The notes under the pieces are model-generated. The model made no database searches and was not told the origin of the DNA. It saw nothing but the letters and a program-made list of their open reading frames with translations. Of a stretch of 64,000 bases of DNA, positions 32,799 through 41,532 are shown piece after piece (positions within the stretch are counted from its first letter, which is position 1; every line of letters starts with the position of its first letter). The position numbers and the translations under genes are program-made. The stretch comes from JABDBE01 sp963832245. Lineage in GTDB: Bacteria; Acidobacteriota; Terriglobia; Terriglobales; Acidobacteriaceae. Where the stretch lies: contig CAWHTG010000004.1 in assembly GCA_963832245.1 (NCBI GenBank), positions 2,170,001-2,234,000 on the forward strand, written 5' to 3'.

Positions 32799-34145
32799 AT
32801 GTTGAATCGTCTTCTTTTCGAAGAGCCTTTGCCTGACGCGCAGCCAATGGTCGTCACGCGTGATCGCACCACCACCTGGGCTGCTCTGCGGGAACAAGCG
32901 CAAGGACTCTTCAGAACACAGCAAGCGTTGGGAAAGCGCCGCGTGGGCCTATCGTTCGAACCTGCAGCCGCAAGTTACGCCGCCCTGGCGGCTCTCGAAC
33001 GGCTCGCTTGCGATGTCTTTCTATTGGACGCGAACCTTCCTTCCGAGGAAGCACTCAGGCTTGCGGAAAAGCTGAGGCTTGGTGGTCTTATGACCGCGGG
33101 ATCCGGGCCGTTACCGGAATTTGAGGTTCATGAATTGTTCGGCGAAGAGAGCTGGAGCGGGAATAGCTCGCTAACCATTCTTACGTCGGGAAGCACCGGA
33201 GAACCCAAAGCAGCGCGGCACTCTTGGGAGGGTGTTGCTCGTCCGGTAAAAAAAGGAGCCGCAATTCACGCACCGAAATGGCTGCTGACCTATCGGCCCC
33301 ATCTCTACGCGGGATTGCAGGTCATGCTGCAGTGCTTTGCCGATCGCGGTACGTTGATCGTTCCAGATCCTCATATGGACCCTCAGTCCACGGTTCAGTT
33401 GATGTGCGATGCCGGTGTGCAGTTCGTATCGGCGACGCCTTCTTATTGGCGGCGGTTGCTGATGTTTTCGGATGCGGCGCTGTTGAAACGGGTTCCTCTC
33501 GTCCAAATCACGCTGGGCGGCGAGGCGATCGATCAACCCATCTTGGATCAACTCCGGCTGCATTTTCCCAAGGCGCGGCTGGTCCACATTTATGCGACGA
33601 CGGAACTAGGGCGCTGCTTCTCGGTCAGTGACGGCAAGGCTGGCTTTCCCGCTAACTATCTACACACTGCGCAGCCCGGTGCAGCCGAACTAAAAGTGCA
33701 CGATGGAGAACTGCTGGTTCGCTCTCCGAATTCGATGCGGATGTACGATCCTTTATCTCCGCAGCCACCGTCGGACTCGGATTGGTTTCCTACAGGAGAC
33801 CTGGTGGAAATCAGAGACGGTCGAGTGTATTTCGTTGGCCGCAAGTCAGACATGATTAACGTGGCCGGCAGCAAAGTTTTCCCCATTGAGGTAGAGCGCG
33901 TGATCCGAATTATTCCAGGGGTATCCGATGTCCGCGTATTCGGGAAGGCTTCATCCATCGCCGGGGAGCTGGTCGCATGCGAAATCGTCGCGACTCCGGA
34001 TCAGGATCAAGAAGCGCTGAAGGAAACCGTAGTCCGGACTTGCCGAGATCAGCTCAACAGTCAGCAGCAACCGCGCCTCATCAAACTGGTCGAGCGAATT
34101 GACCTTTCGTCCGCGGGCAAGACTCTCAGGACAAGGACCACATGA
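32799..34145 (+). CDS. AMP-dependent acyl-ACP/acyl-CoA ligase
   Basis: 448 aa, a compact ANL-family adenylating enzyme. Phosphate-binding loop 'LTILTSGSTGEPKAARHS', 'YATTELGRCFSV', 'DWFPTGDLVEIRDGRVYFVGRKSDMINVAGSKVFPIEVE', and a C-terminal 'SSAGKTLRTR' with the catalytic Lys near the end. Size and context suggest it loads a small acid on the adjacent carrier rather than a long fatty acid, but the substrate cannot be read from the sequence. It overlaps the SDR gene by 4 bp. Confidence 0.88.
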   Translation: MLNRLLFEEPLPDAQPMVVTRDRTTTWAALREQAQGLFRTQQALGKRRVGLSFEPAAASYAALAALERLACDVFLLDANLPSEEALRLAEKLRLGGLMTAGSGPLPEFEVHELFGEESWSGNSSLTILTSGSTGEPKAARHSWEGVARPVKKGAAIHAPKWLLTYRPHLYAGLQVMLQCFADRGTLIVPDPHMDPQSTVQLMCDAGVQFVSATPSYWRRLLMFSDAALLKRVPLVQITLGGEAIDQPILDQLRLHFPKARLVHIYATTELGRCFSVSDGKAGFPANYLHTAQPGAAELKVHDGELLVRSPNSMRMYDPLSPQPPSDSDWFPTGDLVEIRDGRVYFVGRKSDMINVAGSKVFPIEVERVIRIIPGVSDVRVFGKASSIAGELVACEIVATPDQDQEALKETVVRTCRDQLNSQQQPRLIKLVERIDLSSAGKTLRTRTT

Positions 34146-34885
34146 GCGGTGCACCCTTGACGCATAACCGGCACATCATCATCAGCGGCGGCAGCCGTGG
34201 GCTCGGAAAGGCAATTGTTACGAGTCTGCTGGATTCCGGCTACCGCGTGAGCACGTTCAGTCGCAGTGCTTCGGAGTTCACCCAACGGATGGCTGGAAAC
34301 GGCCAGTTCTTTTTTGCGTCAGCGGACCTTTGCGACAAGACTTCGATCTCCGCGTTCCTCAAGTCGGCAGAGGCCTTGTTCGGCGTGCCTTTCGGCCTTA
34401 TTAACTGCGCGGCCATCGCCGCCGATGGTGTTTTGGCGACCATGCCCGAAGAGAAGATCAGGAAACTGGTATCGGTAAATGTGGACGGCACGCTTCAGTT
34501 CACCAGGCTGGTGGTGCGAAGAATGTTGCGTACGCAAACCGGTGGAGTCATTTTGAATATCTCGTCGATCAGTTCGCTTAGAGGCTTCCGGGGCATGGCG
34601 GCATACGCTTTTACCAAGGGAGGGATCGATTCCTTTACCCGCGCGCTGGCGCGAGAACTAGGCGAGCGGAACATTCGAGTCAACTCCATTGCACCTGGGT
34701 ACTACGACACAGAAATGAGCCATAGCTTGAATGACGGACAGAAAGAACAGATTCTCCGCCGTACACCGCTTGGGCGTCTGGGTGTTCCCGAAGATGTAGT
34801 TGGAAGTGTCCTTTTCTTTCTGTCCGATCAAGCGAGTTTTATCACCGGACAGACTCTCGTAATTGATGGCGGAGGTACAGTTTGA
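34142..34885 (+). CDS. FabG-like short-chain dehydrogenase/reductase
   Basis: 247 aa, classical SDR: 'IIISGGSRGLGKAIV' cofactor motif, 'LINCAAIA' and the catalytic 'ISSISSLRGFRGMAAYAFTKGG' (Ser, YxxxK). It ends 'FITGQTLVIDGGGTV'. In a cassette with a carrier and acyl ligase it probably reduces a 3-oxoacyl group to a 3-hydroxyacyl group on the carrier. It overlaps neighbours by 4 bp on the left and 4 bp on the right (TTGA). Confidence 0.88.
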   Translation: MSGAPLTHNRHIIISGGSRGLGKAIVTSLLDSGYRVSTFSRSASEFTQRMAGNGQFFFASADLCDKTSISAFLKSAEALFGVPFGLINCAAIAADGVLATMPEEKIRKLVSVNVDGTLQFTRLVVRRMLRTQTGGVILNISSISSLRGFRGMAAYAFTKGGIDSFTRALARELGERNIRVNSIAPGYYDTEMSHSLNDGQKEQILRRTPLGRLGVPEDVVGSVLFFLSDQASFITGQTLVIDGGGTV

Positions 34886-36054
34886 ACTCAACCACTCTCG
34901 GAATCGCACCTCAAAAATCAACAGACGAAAAGGCCGCGCGACCCACGGGAGGTTTGAGGCCATTCGCTGAGAACGATATTTCGCCTGTGGCGGATCTCAT
35001 CTGGAAGGTCTTGCACCAGCGCAAGGGACAAGCGCCTCCCAGCTTGCGGGCTCACCTTCAAGAGCTTTTCCTACAGAATCCTTGGATGGATGACGGCATA
35101 GTTTCCCGAGTATTCGAAAACACGCAAGGAAAAATCTTAGGCTTTTTTGGCGCGTTACCGCGGCGGATGTCGATTCAGGGAGAAACCATCCGATTAGCGT
35201 TTGGCAGCAATCTGGTGGTCGATCCGGAAAGCCGTGCCTCGGTTACCGCCATGCAACTGGTGCGCGCATTTATGAAGGGCTCGCAGGATATCTCAATTAC
35301 GGACTCGGCCAATGAGATGAGCCGGCCGCTCCTGCGAAGCCTGGGATTTACCGTGGTGCCGATTTACAGCCTGCAGTGGGCGCGCCCTCTTCGGCCGATT
35401 CAATATGCCTTGAATGGGCTGTCCCGTCTTAACAAGAAGAGCCGTGCGCTGGCGATAAGCAGATCCATCGCAAAACCATTTTGTAGTTTGGGCGATGCCA
35501 TGGCCACAAGTATGCGGATGAGCCCTCTACGGTTATCGCAGCCGGCAACCGGCGACGAAGATCTAGACACGGAGAGCTTGCTTGAGTGTTTGGCAACCAT
35601 GCCCGCGAAACATTGGATTGTTCCTGAATACGATCGAGACTCGTTGAACTGGGTTCTGGGTTTCGTCGCTAAAAGGAAAGTGTTCGGAGAACTGCGGAAG
35701 AGATTGGTACGCGACCAGGACCGAAAGATTATTGGCTGGTACATCTACTCGGTCGCGCCGGGAGCCGTAGGAGAGGTTTATCAAATTGGTGCAGAAAGTC
35801 AATCGACAGGGATCGTCCTCGAGCACCTTTTCTATGATGCCTGGAAGCAGGGACTGGTTGGCATTCACGGCAGGATGGAACCTCAGTTCATGCAGGAACT
35901 CACAAGCAAGTCGTGCTTTTTCCTTCGCCATGGAAGCTGGACGCTGGCCCACTCGAATAGGCCCCAGCTGTTAAACCTTTTTCAGAGTGGCACGGCATTT
36001 TTCTCACGCCTGGACGGCGAGTGGTCATTGCGGCATGGTGGCGCCGAGATTTAA
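34882..36054 (+). CDS. GNAT-fold N-acyltransferase, two-domain
   Basis: 390 aa with a GNAT-like domain near residues 25-170 ('LRPFAENDISPVADLIWKVLHQRKG', 'GKILGFFGALPRRMSIQGETIRLAFGSNLVVDPESRA') and a second, less clear domain ('KIIGWYIYSVAPGAVGEVYQIGAESQSTGIVLEHLFYDAW') that also resembles GNAT. It starts at TTG after GGAGGTACAG. As the last gene of the ACP/ligase/SDR cassette it is the candidate that moves the finished acyl group to an amino sugar. No exact family is recognised with certainty. Confidence 0.7.
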   Translation: MNSTTLGIAPQKSTDEKAARPTGGLRPFAENDISPVADLIWKVLHQRKGQAPPSLRAHLQELFLQNPWMDDGIVSRVFENTQGKILGFFGALPRRMSIQGETIRLAFGSNLVVDPESRASVTAMQLVRAFMKGSQDISITDSANEMSRPLLRSLGFTVVPIYSLQWARPLRPIQYALNGLSRLNKKSRALAISRSIAKPFCSLGDAMATSMRMSPLRLSQPATGDEDLDTESLLECLATMPAKHWIVPEYDRDSLNWVLGFVAKRKVFGELRKRLVRDQDRKIIGWYIYSVAPGAVGEVYQIGAESQSTGIVLEHLFYDAWKQGLVGIHGRMEPQFMQELTSKSCFFLRHGSWTLAHSNRPQLLNLFQSGTAFFSRLDGEWSLRHGGAEI

Positions 36055-36062
36055 AGCCTTCC

Positions 36063-37025
36063 ATGGAACTTTCAATTATCTGTGTAAATTGGAACTCTGC
36101 AGACTACCTGCGCGAGTGCATCGCCAGTGTGTATGAACACACGCGCGATATCTCGTTTGAAATTATCGTGGTCGACAATGCATCGACGCAGGAAGGTGTG
36201 GACGCCCTCAAAGAGCAGTTTCCTGAAGTCACGATTATCAAGAGTGCCAAGAATCTGGGATTTGCCGGCGCGAACAATCTCGGTTTTCGGCATTCAACCG
36301 GCACGTACGTGCTGTTGTTGAATCCAGACACCAAGCTGATAAGCCCGGCAATCAACGTCATGCTTGGGCACATGAAAGGATTGCCGGCTGCGGGCATCGT
36401 GGGTTGCAGGCTCCTGAACACAGACCTTTCGGTCCAGCTTACCGCGATTCAGAAGTTTCCCACCATCCTCAACCAGGTGCTGGACCTCGAATATTTGCAG
36501 TTGCGCTGGCCGCACTGCTCGCTGTGGGGAATCGCTCCGCTCTTCTCTGCGGATGTCAAGCTGATGAAGGTCGAGGTTATTTCTGGCGCCTGCATGTTGC
36601 TTCGGCGCCAGGTCTTTGAGCAGGTCGGGATGTTCAGCGAAGAATATTTCATGTATGCCGAAGATATCGACCTGAATTACAAAGTCAAGAGTGCGGGATT
36701 CACCAATTACTATGTCGGGGAAGCAGCCATGATCCATCACGGAGGCAAAAGCAGTTCCCGGCAAGATGTCAGTTATTGGGCGACGATCATGAAATACAGA
36801 GCGATGCGGAAGCTGTTTCAAAAGACGCGTGGAGGAATGTATGGATCGACTTACCGCGTGGCCATGGGTTGCGCTGCCGTAGGACGTCTGCTGGTTCTTG
36901 CGCTCGCGTATCCGTTGGGAAACATTGTTTGGGATCGAGAGGCGCTTCGATTCGCAACGAAAAAGTGGGCCGTGATCCTGGGATGGGCGCTTGGGCGGCA
37001 AAGGATGGCTCTGCAAGACCGATAA
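36063..37025 (+). CDS. Glycosyltransferase family 2 (rhamnosyltransferase/WbbL-like)
   Basis: About 320 aa: 'LSIICVNWNSADYLRECIASV', 'VVDNASTQEG', 'NLGFAGANNLGFR', 'YVLLLNPDTKL', and the family end 'GACMLLRRQVFEQVGMFSEEYFMYAEDIDLNYKVKSAGF'. A hydrophobic C-terminal segment (about 280-310) suggests membrane association. The ATG at 36063 lies 8 bp after the acyltransferase stop. Rhamnosyltransferases share this pattern but the donor is not proven. Confidence 0.88.
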   Translation: MELSIICVNWNSADYLRECIASVYEHTRDISFEIIVVDNASTQEGVDALKEQFPEVTIIKSAKNLGFAGANNLGFRHSTGTYVLLLNPDTKLISPAINVMLGHMKGLPAAGIVGCRLLNTDLSVQLTAIQKFPTILNQVLDLEYLQLRWPHCSLWGIAPLFSADVKLMKVEVISGACMLLRRQVFEQVGMFSEEYFMYAEDIDLNYKVKSAGFTNYYVGEAAMIHHGGKSSSRQDVSYWATIMKYRAMRKLFQKTRGGMYGSTYRVAMGCAAVGRLLVLALAYPLGNIVWDREALRFATKKWAVILGWALGRQRMALQDR

Positions 37026-37063
37026 AGCAGGCCGAAGAAACGATTGCTGGAAATGAGGTCATT

Positions 37064-39001
37064 GTGTGCGGGATTTGCGGAAAACTGAACTTTAATCGTG
37101 GGGCAAGCGTGCCTCCTTCGCTCTTGAAGGCGATGGCAGATACAATCCACCACCGAGGGCCCGACGACGAGGGATACTACGTTTCGGGTCCGGTGGGTTT
37201 CGGTTTTCGTCGATTGTCGATCATCGACCTCAACACGGGCCACCAACCGATCTGCAATGAAGATGGAAAAGTCTGGATCGTATTCAATGGGGAGATCTAC
37301 AACTACCAGGAACTTCGGCAGCATTTGCGAAGCAAAGGGCATACCTTCAAGACACAGACGGACACAGAGGTAATCGTCCATCTTTATGAGGAGTTCGGCG
37401 AGTCCTGTGTCGAAAAACTCCGGGGAATGTTTGCGTTCGCGATCTGGGATGAGCGTGAGAAGGTACTGTTTATGGCCAGGGACCGAGTGGGAATCAAGCC
37501 TCTGTACTACTGGCTCACGGACAAGTCTCTGGTATTCGGGTCGGAAATCAAAGCTATCCTGGCGGATCCGGAAGTGAACCCCGAGGTCGTCCCGCAGATG
37601 GTGGATAGGTTCTTGACCTTCTATTACGTTCCCGGCGAGGAGACATTATTTCGCAATATTCATAAGTTGGCGCCGGGATCCTACATGTTGGTCAAGGATG
37701 GCAAGGTTCAGATCAAGCAATATTGGGACCTGCATTTTGCTCCCACCGAGCAAAGCTTGCAGGAAGCCGAGCAGAAGTTGCTGGATTTGTTAGAGGAGTC
37801 CGTGGGGATGCACATGATCAGCGATGTGCCCGTCGGATTTCTTTTGAGTGGTGGAGTGGACTCAACAGCGATGCTCGGTTTTGCGGTGGGAAAGACCGAT
37901 CGTCCCCTGAGCAGCTTTACGCTTGGTTTTTCGGCACCAGGAATTGTGGATGAGAGACCCTATGCAACCCTGGCTGCACGCCGCTATGGATCTGAGCATC
38001 ATGAGATGACCATCAGCGCCCGGGAATTCGCGGACTTTCTGCCTAAATACGCCTGGCACATGGAAGAGCCAGTCTGCGAGCCCACCGCCGTCGCTCTGTA
38101 CTATGTTTCGCAACTTGCAAGCAATTTCGTGAAGGTTCTGATTTCGGGGGAGGGCGGTGACGAGGCATTTGCCGGGTACCCGAATTATCGCAACCTGCTC
38201 TGGTTAGAGCGCCTGAAGTCCGCTGCCGGGCCGTTTAACGGCGTGTTCTCCTCAGTTTTGTCCATGCTCAATGGCGTACTAGGGTCCGCGTCGCTAAAGA
38301 AGTACGCGCCGCTGATGAAGCTTCCGCTCGAATCCTATTACTACAGTCGAATCTCGAATCCCTATACGTTCTTTAACAGCCACAGCAGCGATTTGTATTC
38401 GGACGACTTTGCTCATTTAGTGAGCAAGGAATATTCCGTCCGCGCTGTGAACAAGTATCTCTCCACCGGGGCCCCAACCGGCCTCGTCGATCGAATGCTC
38501 TACATAGACACCAAGACCGCGCTTCCCGATGACCTTCTGCTAAAGGCCGATAAGATGACCATGGCCAATTCTATCGAACTCCGCGTCCCGCTCCTTGATC
38601 ATAAGGTGCTGGAGTTTGCGGCGTCATTGCCACAGAGATTCAAAGTTCGCGGCTTCACCACAAAATACATAGCAAAGAAGGCTTTGCGCAGGCGTGTTCC
38701 CCAAGAAATCCTGGATCGCAAGAAAGTGGGATTCCCGGTGCCTTATGGGGCATGGCTCAGGACCGAGTTGAAGGACATGGTCCAGGATGTCCTTCTCGAC
38801 CGCGAAACATTGGCGCGCGGGTATTTCAAAAGAAGTTGCGTGGAAAACCTGATCAAAGAGCATTCGGCGTCGGAGCGTTTTCCAAAAGAGATACTTTCTC
38901 TAGTTTCACTTGAACTGTGGCACCGGGCTTTCCTTAGTAAGGAAGAAAGCACGGACGACTCTGCAGCGCTCGTTTCCTCAGGTGCGGCGGGCACTCCTTA
39001 A
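37064..39001 (+). CDS. asnB: Asparagine synthase-like glutamine amidotransferase (EPS/XrtA type)
   Basis: 645 aa. The GTG start at 37064, after GAGGT, gives Met-Cys-Gly-Ile-Cys, so Cys2 becomes the N-terminal nucleophile of the class II glutaminase domain (about 2-215, 'RRLSIIDLNTGHQPICNEDGKVWIVFNGEIYNYQELR'). The synthase domain has the PP-loop 'FLLSGGVDSTAMLGF' and 'VLISGEGGDEAFAGYPNYR'. In EPS loci such proteins amidate a sugar acid or amino acid on the polymer rather than free aspartate. A longer frame upstream overlaps the glycosyltransferase gene and is not needed. Confidence 0.9.
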   Translation: MCGICGKLNFNRGASVPPSLLKAMADTIHHRGPDDEGYYVSGPVGFGFRRLSIIDLNTGHQPICNEDGKVWIVFNGEIYNYQELRQHLRSKGHTFKTQTDTEVIVHLYEEFGESCVEKLRGMFAFAIWDEREKVLFMARDRVGIKPLYYWLTDKSLVFGSEIKAILADPEVNPEVVPQMVDRFLTFYYVPGEETLFRNIHKLAPGSYMLVKDGKVQIKQYWDLHFAPTEQSLQEAEQKLLDLLEESVGMHMISDVPVGFLLSGGVDSTAMLGFAVGKTDRPLSSFTLGFSAPGIVDERPYATLAARRYGSEHHEMTISAREFADFLPKYAWHMEEPVCEPTAVALYYVSQLASNFVKVLISGEGGDEAFAGYPNYRNLLWLERLKSAAGPFNGVFSSVLSMLNGVLGSASLKKYAPLMKLPLESYYYSRISNPYTFFNSHSSDLYSDDFAHLVSKEYSVRAVNKYLSTGAPTGLVDRMLYIDTKTALPDDLLLKADKMTMANSIELRVPLLDHKVLEFAASLPQRFKVRGFTTKYIAKKALRRRVPQEILDRKKVGFPVPYGAWLRTELKDMVQDVLLDRETLARGYFKRSCVENLIKEHSASERFPKEILSLVSLELWHRAFLSKEESTDDSAALVSSGAAGTP

Positions 39002-39030
39002 TCCTGCCTTGCTGGCGATCACTTTCAAAA

Positions 39031-40314
39031 ATGACACACACGTGTATCGAGGACAAAGCTCATGACGTGGCGGCGGTTCGCGCCGATCAAACGCGCCCAG
39101 AAAGCCGCTCAATCCGCACCCAGCAGGCTGTTCGAGTTTTGTATAGTTATCCCCTGAAAATCGGCGCTGGGAGGATCTGTCACACCGCATGGCAACAGGT
39201 GAACGGGCTGGCACAAGCGGGAGCGGACGTACTGCTGTTTCCCGGAGTCCTTCACAAGCCGGTCGCTGCGACTGTAAGGGTTCGCCCCACCCTATCTCGA
39301 GGGAAGGTTCGCATTTCCTACAAGCTGGTTGGAAACATGCGCGCCCTGGCCCTGCACGACTACATCGTCTCGCGCCGGATCGAGAAACTAGTAGGCCAGA
39401 TCGACGTTATTCACACCTGGCCAAACGCCGCACTGCGAACGCTAAAGACAGCTGCGCGCTTGGGAATTCCTACCGTATTGGAACGACCGAACACTCATAC
39501 TCGGTATGCCTACGCGACGGTGCAGCGGGAATCGCAGCGACTAGGCATAGTGCTGCCGCTTGACAATGAGTATGCGAATAAAGCTGACATTCTTGCGAAA
39601 GAGGAAGAGGAATATCAGCTCGCCGATTATCTGCTATGTCCTTCTGACTTCGTCCTCCAGACATTTCTCGACCAAGGATTTACGAGCGACAAGTTACTGA
39701 GACATCAATATGGATACGATGAGAAGACCTATTACCCTGGCGTGAACCCGGCTGCACATATAAAACGCGGGCTCACCATGTTGTTGGCTGGCGATTGCGC
39801 GGTAAGAAAAGGCATTCACTTTGCTCTCCAGGCATGGTTGCGCTCGCCCGCGCATCACGACGGAACCTTCATGATCGCGGGTAACTTTCTGCCTGCCTAT
39901 GCTGAACAGCTTTCCGGAATGTTGTCCCATCCCAGTGTCCAAGTCCTCGGCTTTCGAAACGATCTTCCCGAGCTTATGCGCAAGAGCGATGTCTTCATTC
40001 TGCCAAGTATCGAGGAGGGGAGCGCCCTGGTAACTTCGGAAGCTCGTGGAAGCGGGTGCGTCTTATTGGTGTCGGAAGCGACGGGCGCTGTCTGCAAGCA
40101 CATGGAGAATGCGCTGGTCCATCGGGCGGGAGACGTTGAGACGCTCAGCCGCCACATCACACAGTTGCACGAGGATCGTGCACTCCTGTCCGGATTACGA
40201 GCTGCTTCTTTGAGCTCGCTACACGAGATTACTTGGGCTGCCGCGGGAGCGAGGCTGCTTCAAGTCTACCGTGACGTGATGGCAGTCAAAACAAAAGCTG
40301 TCGCGCATCCATAA
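39031..40314 (+). CDS. Glycosyltransferase family 4 (GT-B)
   Basis: 427 aa with GT-B organisation: an N-terminal acceptor domain ('VRVLYSYPLKIGAGRICHTAWQQVNGLAQAGADVLLFPG'), a linker 'YLLCPSDFVLQTFLDQGF' and a C-terminal donor domain ('MLLAGDCAVRKGIHFALQAW', 'KSDVFILPSIEEGSALVTSEARGSG'), the latter with the E-x7-E-like donor site. It has no membrane segment. It transfers a sugar from a nucleotide donor, with linkage unknown. The N-terminal 30 residues are charged and poorly structured. Confidence 0.87.
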   Translation: MTHTCIEDKAHDVAAVRADQTRPESRSIRTQQAVRVLYSYPLKIGAGRICHTAWQQVNGLAQAGADVLLFPGVLHKPVAATVRVRPTLSRGKVRISYKLVGNMRALALHDYIVSRRIEKLVGQIDVIHTWPNAALRTLKTAARLGIPTVLERPNTHTRYAYATVQRESQRLGIVLPLDNEYANKADILAKEEEEYQLADYLLCPSDFVLQTFLDQGFTSDKLLRHQYGYDEKTYYPGVNPAAHIKRGLTMLLAGDCAVRKGIHFALQAWLRSPAHHDGTFMIAGNFLPAYAEQLSGMLSHPSVQVLGFRNDLPELMRKSDVFILPSIEEGSALVTSEARGSGCVLLVSEATGAVCKHMENALVHRAGDVETLSRHITQLHEDRALLSGLRAASLSSLHEITWAAAGARLLQVYRDVMAVKTKAVAHP

Positions 40315-40336
40315 GGGAGCGCATAGAAAGATACCG

Positions 40337-41467
40337 ATGGATCCCGCAAACGTAGTTGGGCCAAGCATTGCAACCAGCGTGTTAGACGCCACACTGCGAA
40401 CTGCCTCGTCCCTTGTGGTTGAAGACCAGCTTACGGGTGTGTATGAACTCGATCCACTCCAAGATCCACGATGGAACGAACTAGTTCAGAGACACCCTCA
40501 CGGCTCCGTATTTCACAGCACAAGTTGGCTCCAAGCGCTGCGCAATACTTATGGTTTTGATCCCGTCGTGATTTCTACTAGTGCTCCGCATGAACCCGTG
40601 GCGAACGGTTTGGTTTTCTGTCGTGTCAAGAGTTGGTTGACGGGGCAACGCTTCGTGTCTGTACCTTTTTCGGATCATTGCGAACCTTTAGTGGATAGTG
40701 CCGATGAACTCGACTACCTGCTCTCAGCCTTAAAGCGTAAAGGTGAAGAAGAAAACTGTAAGTATGTCGAGATCAGGCCGGTAACGCGCCGGCCGGGTAG
40801 TCGAACTGAGCTAACTCCCAGCTTTGCATATGAATTGCATTGTCTGGATTTGGGTAAGAGCGAGGAGCTTCTGTTTCGTGGCTTTCACAAAGACTGCGTT
40901 CAGAGGAAGATTCGCCGCGCGGAACGGGAAAAGCTGAAGTATGAAGAAGGAACTTCAGAGGATTTATTGCAGAAATTTTATCGCCTTCTGGTGATGACAC
41001 GTCGACGTCAATATCTGCCGCCACAGCCACAAGCCTGGTTCCACGGCTTGATTGCTACTTTCGGAAAGGACCTGAAGATTCGCGTGGCGTCGAAGGACGG
41101 GGTCGCGATTGCCAGTATTCTCACGTTGTCGCATAAGAAATCCATGATTTACAAGTACGGCTGCAGCAATTCAGCCTTCAACCGGTTCGGTGGAATGGCG
41201 ATGTTGTTCTGGAAGACCATCCGAGAGGCCAAAGAAAACGGTTGCGATGAACTTGAAATGGGCCGCTCCGATGTTGACCACCGCGGGCTGATTGCTTTTA
41301 AGGAACACTGGGGCGCATCTGGCCAACTTATCAGCTACTGGACTTACCCGTGTGAGGACACCGGACTGCCGGACGTCTGGAAGAGGTTAGCCCGGCACAT
41401 TGTCCCCGCTGTTCCAGATCTTGCTCTGGAAACAGTGGGCAGACTGTTGTATAGACACATCGCCTAA
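40337..41467 (+). CDS. FemAB-like GNAT protein (XrtA/PEP-CTERM EPS-associated type)
   Basis: 376 aa. After about 40 variable residues it has the double-GNAT pattern of FemAB-related proteins: 'WNELVQRHPHGSVFHSTSWLQALRNTYG', 'FVSVPFSDHCEPLV', 'FHKDCVQRKIRRAEREKLKYEEG' and the C-terminal 'IYKYGCSNSAFNRFGGMAMLFWKTIREAKENGCDELEMGRSD'. FemAB proteins transfer amino acids from aminoacyl-tRNA to peptidoglycan precursors. EPS-linked relatives probably aminoacylate the polysaccharide or its precursor. The AsnB-like and ATP-grasp genes nearby fit an amino-acid decoration. Confidence 0.85.
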   Translation: MDPANVVGPSIATSVLDATLRTASSLVVEDQLTGVYELDPLQDPRWNELVQRHPHGSVFHSTSWLQALRNTYGFDPVVISTSAPHEPVANGLVFCRVKSWLTGQRFVSVPFSDHCEPLVDSADELDYLLSALKRKGEEENCKYVEIRPVTRRPGSRTELTPSFAYELHCLDLGKSEELLFRGFHKDCVQRKIRRAEREKLKYEEGTSEDLLQKFYRLLVMTRRRQYLPPQPQAWFHGLIATFGKDLKIRVASKDGVAIASILTLSHKKSMIYKYGCSNSAFNRFGGMAMLFWKTIREAKENGCDELEMGRSDVDHRGLIAFKEHWGASGQLISYWTYPCEDTGLPDVWKRLARHIVPAVPDLALETVGRLLYRHIA

Positions 41468-41532
41468 GTGTCTGCTGGCAAACTCCCCTCAATTCTGGAA
41501 AGGTAGTTCTTGGCGAATCAACGAGTCTCATA

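Noticed and set aside
36776..37063. N-terminal extension of the asparagine-synthase-like gene.
   Set aside because: It would bury the catalytic Cys, which must be residue 2, and it overlaps the preceding glycosyltransferase gene; the GTG at 37064 has a good ribosome-binding site.
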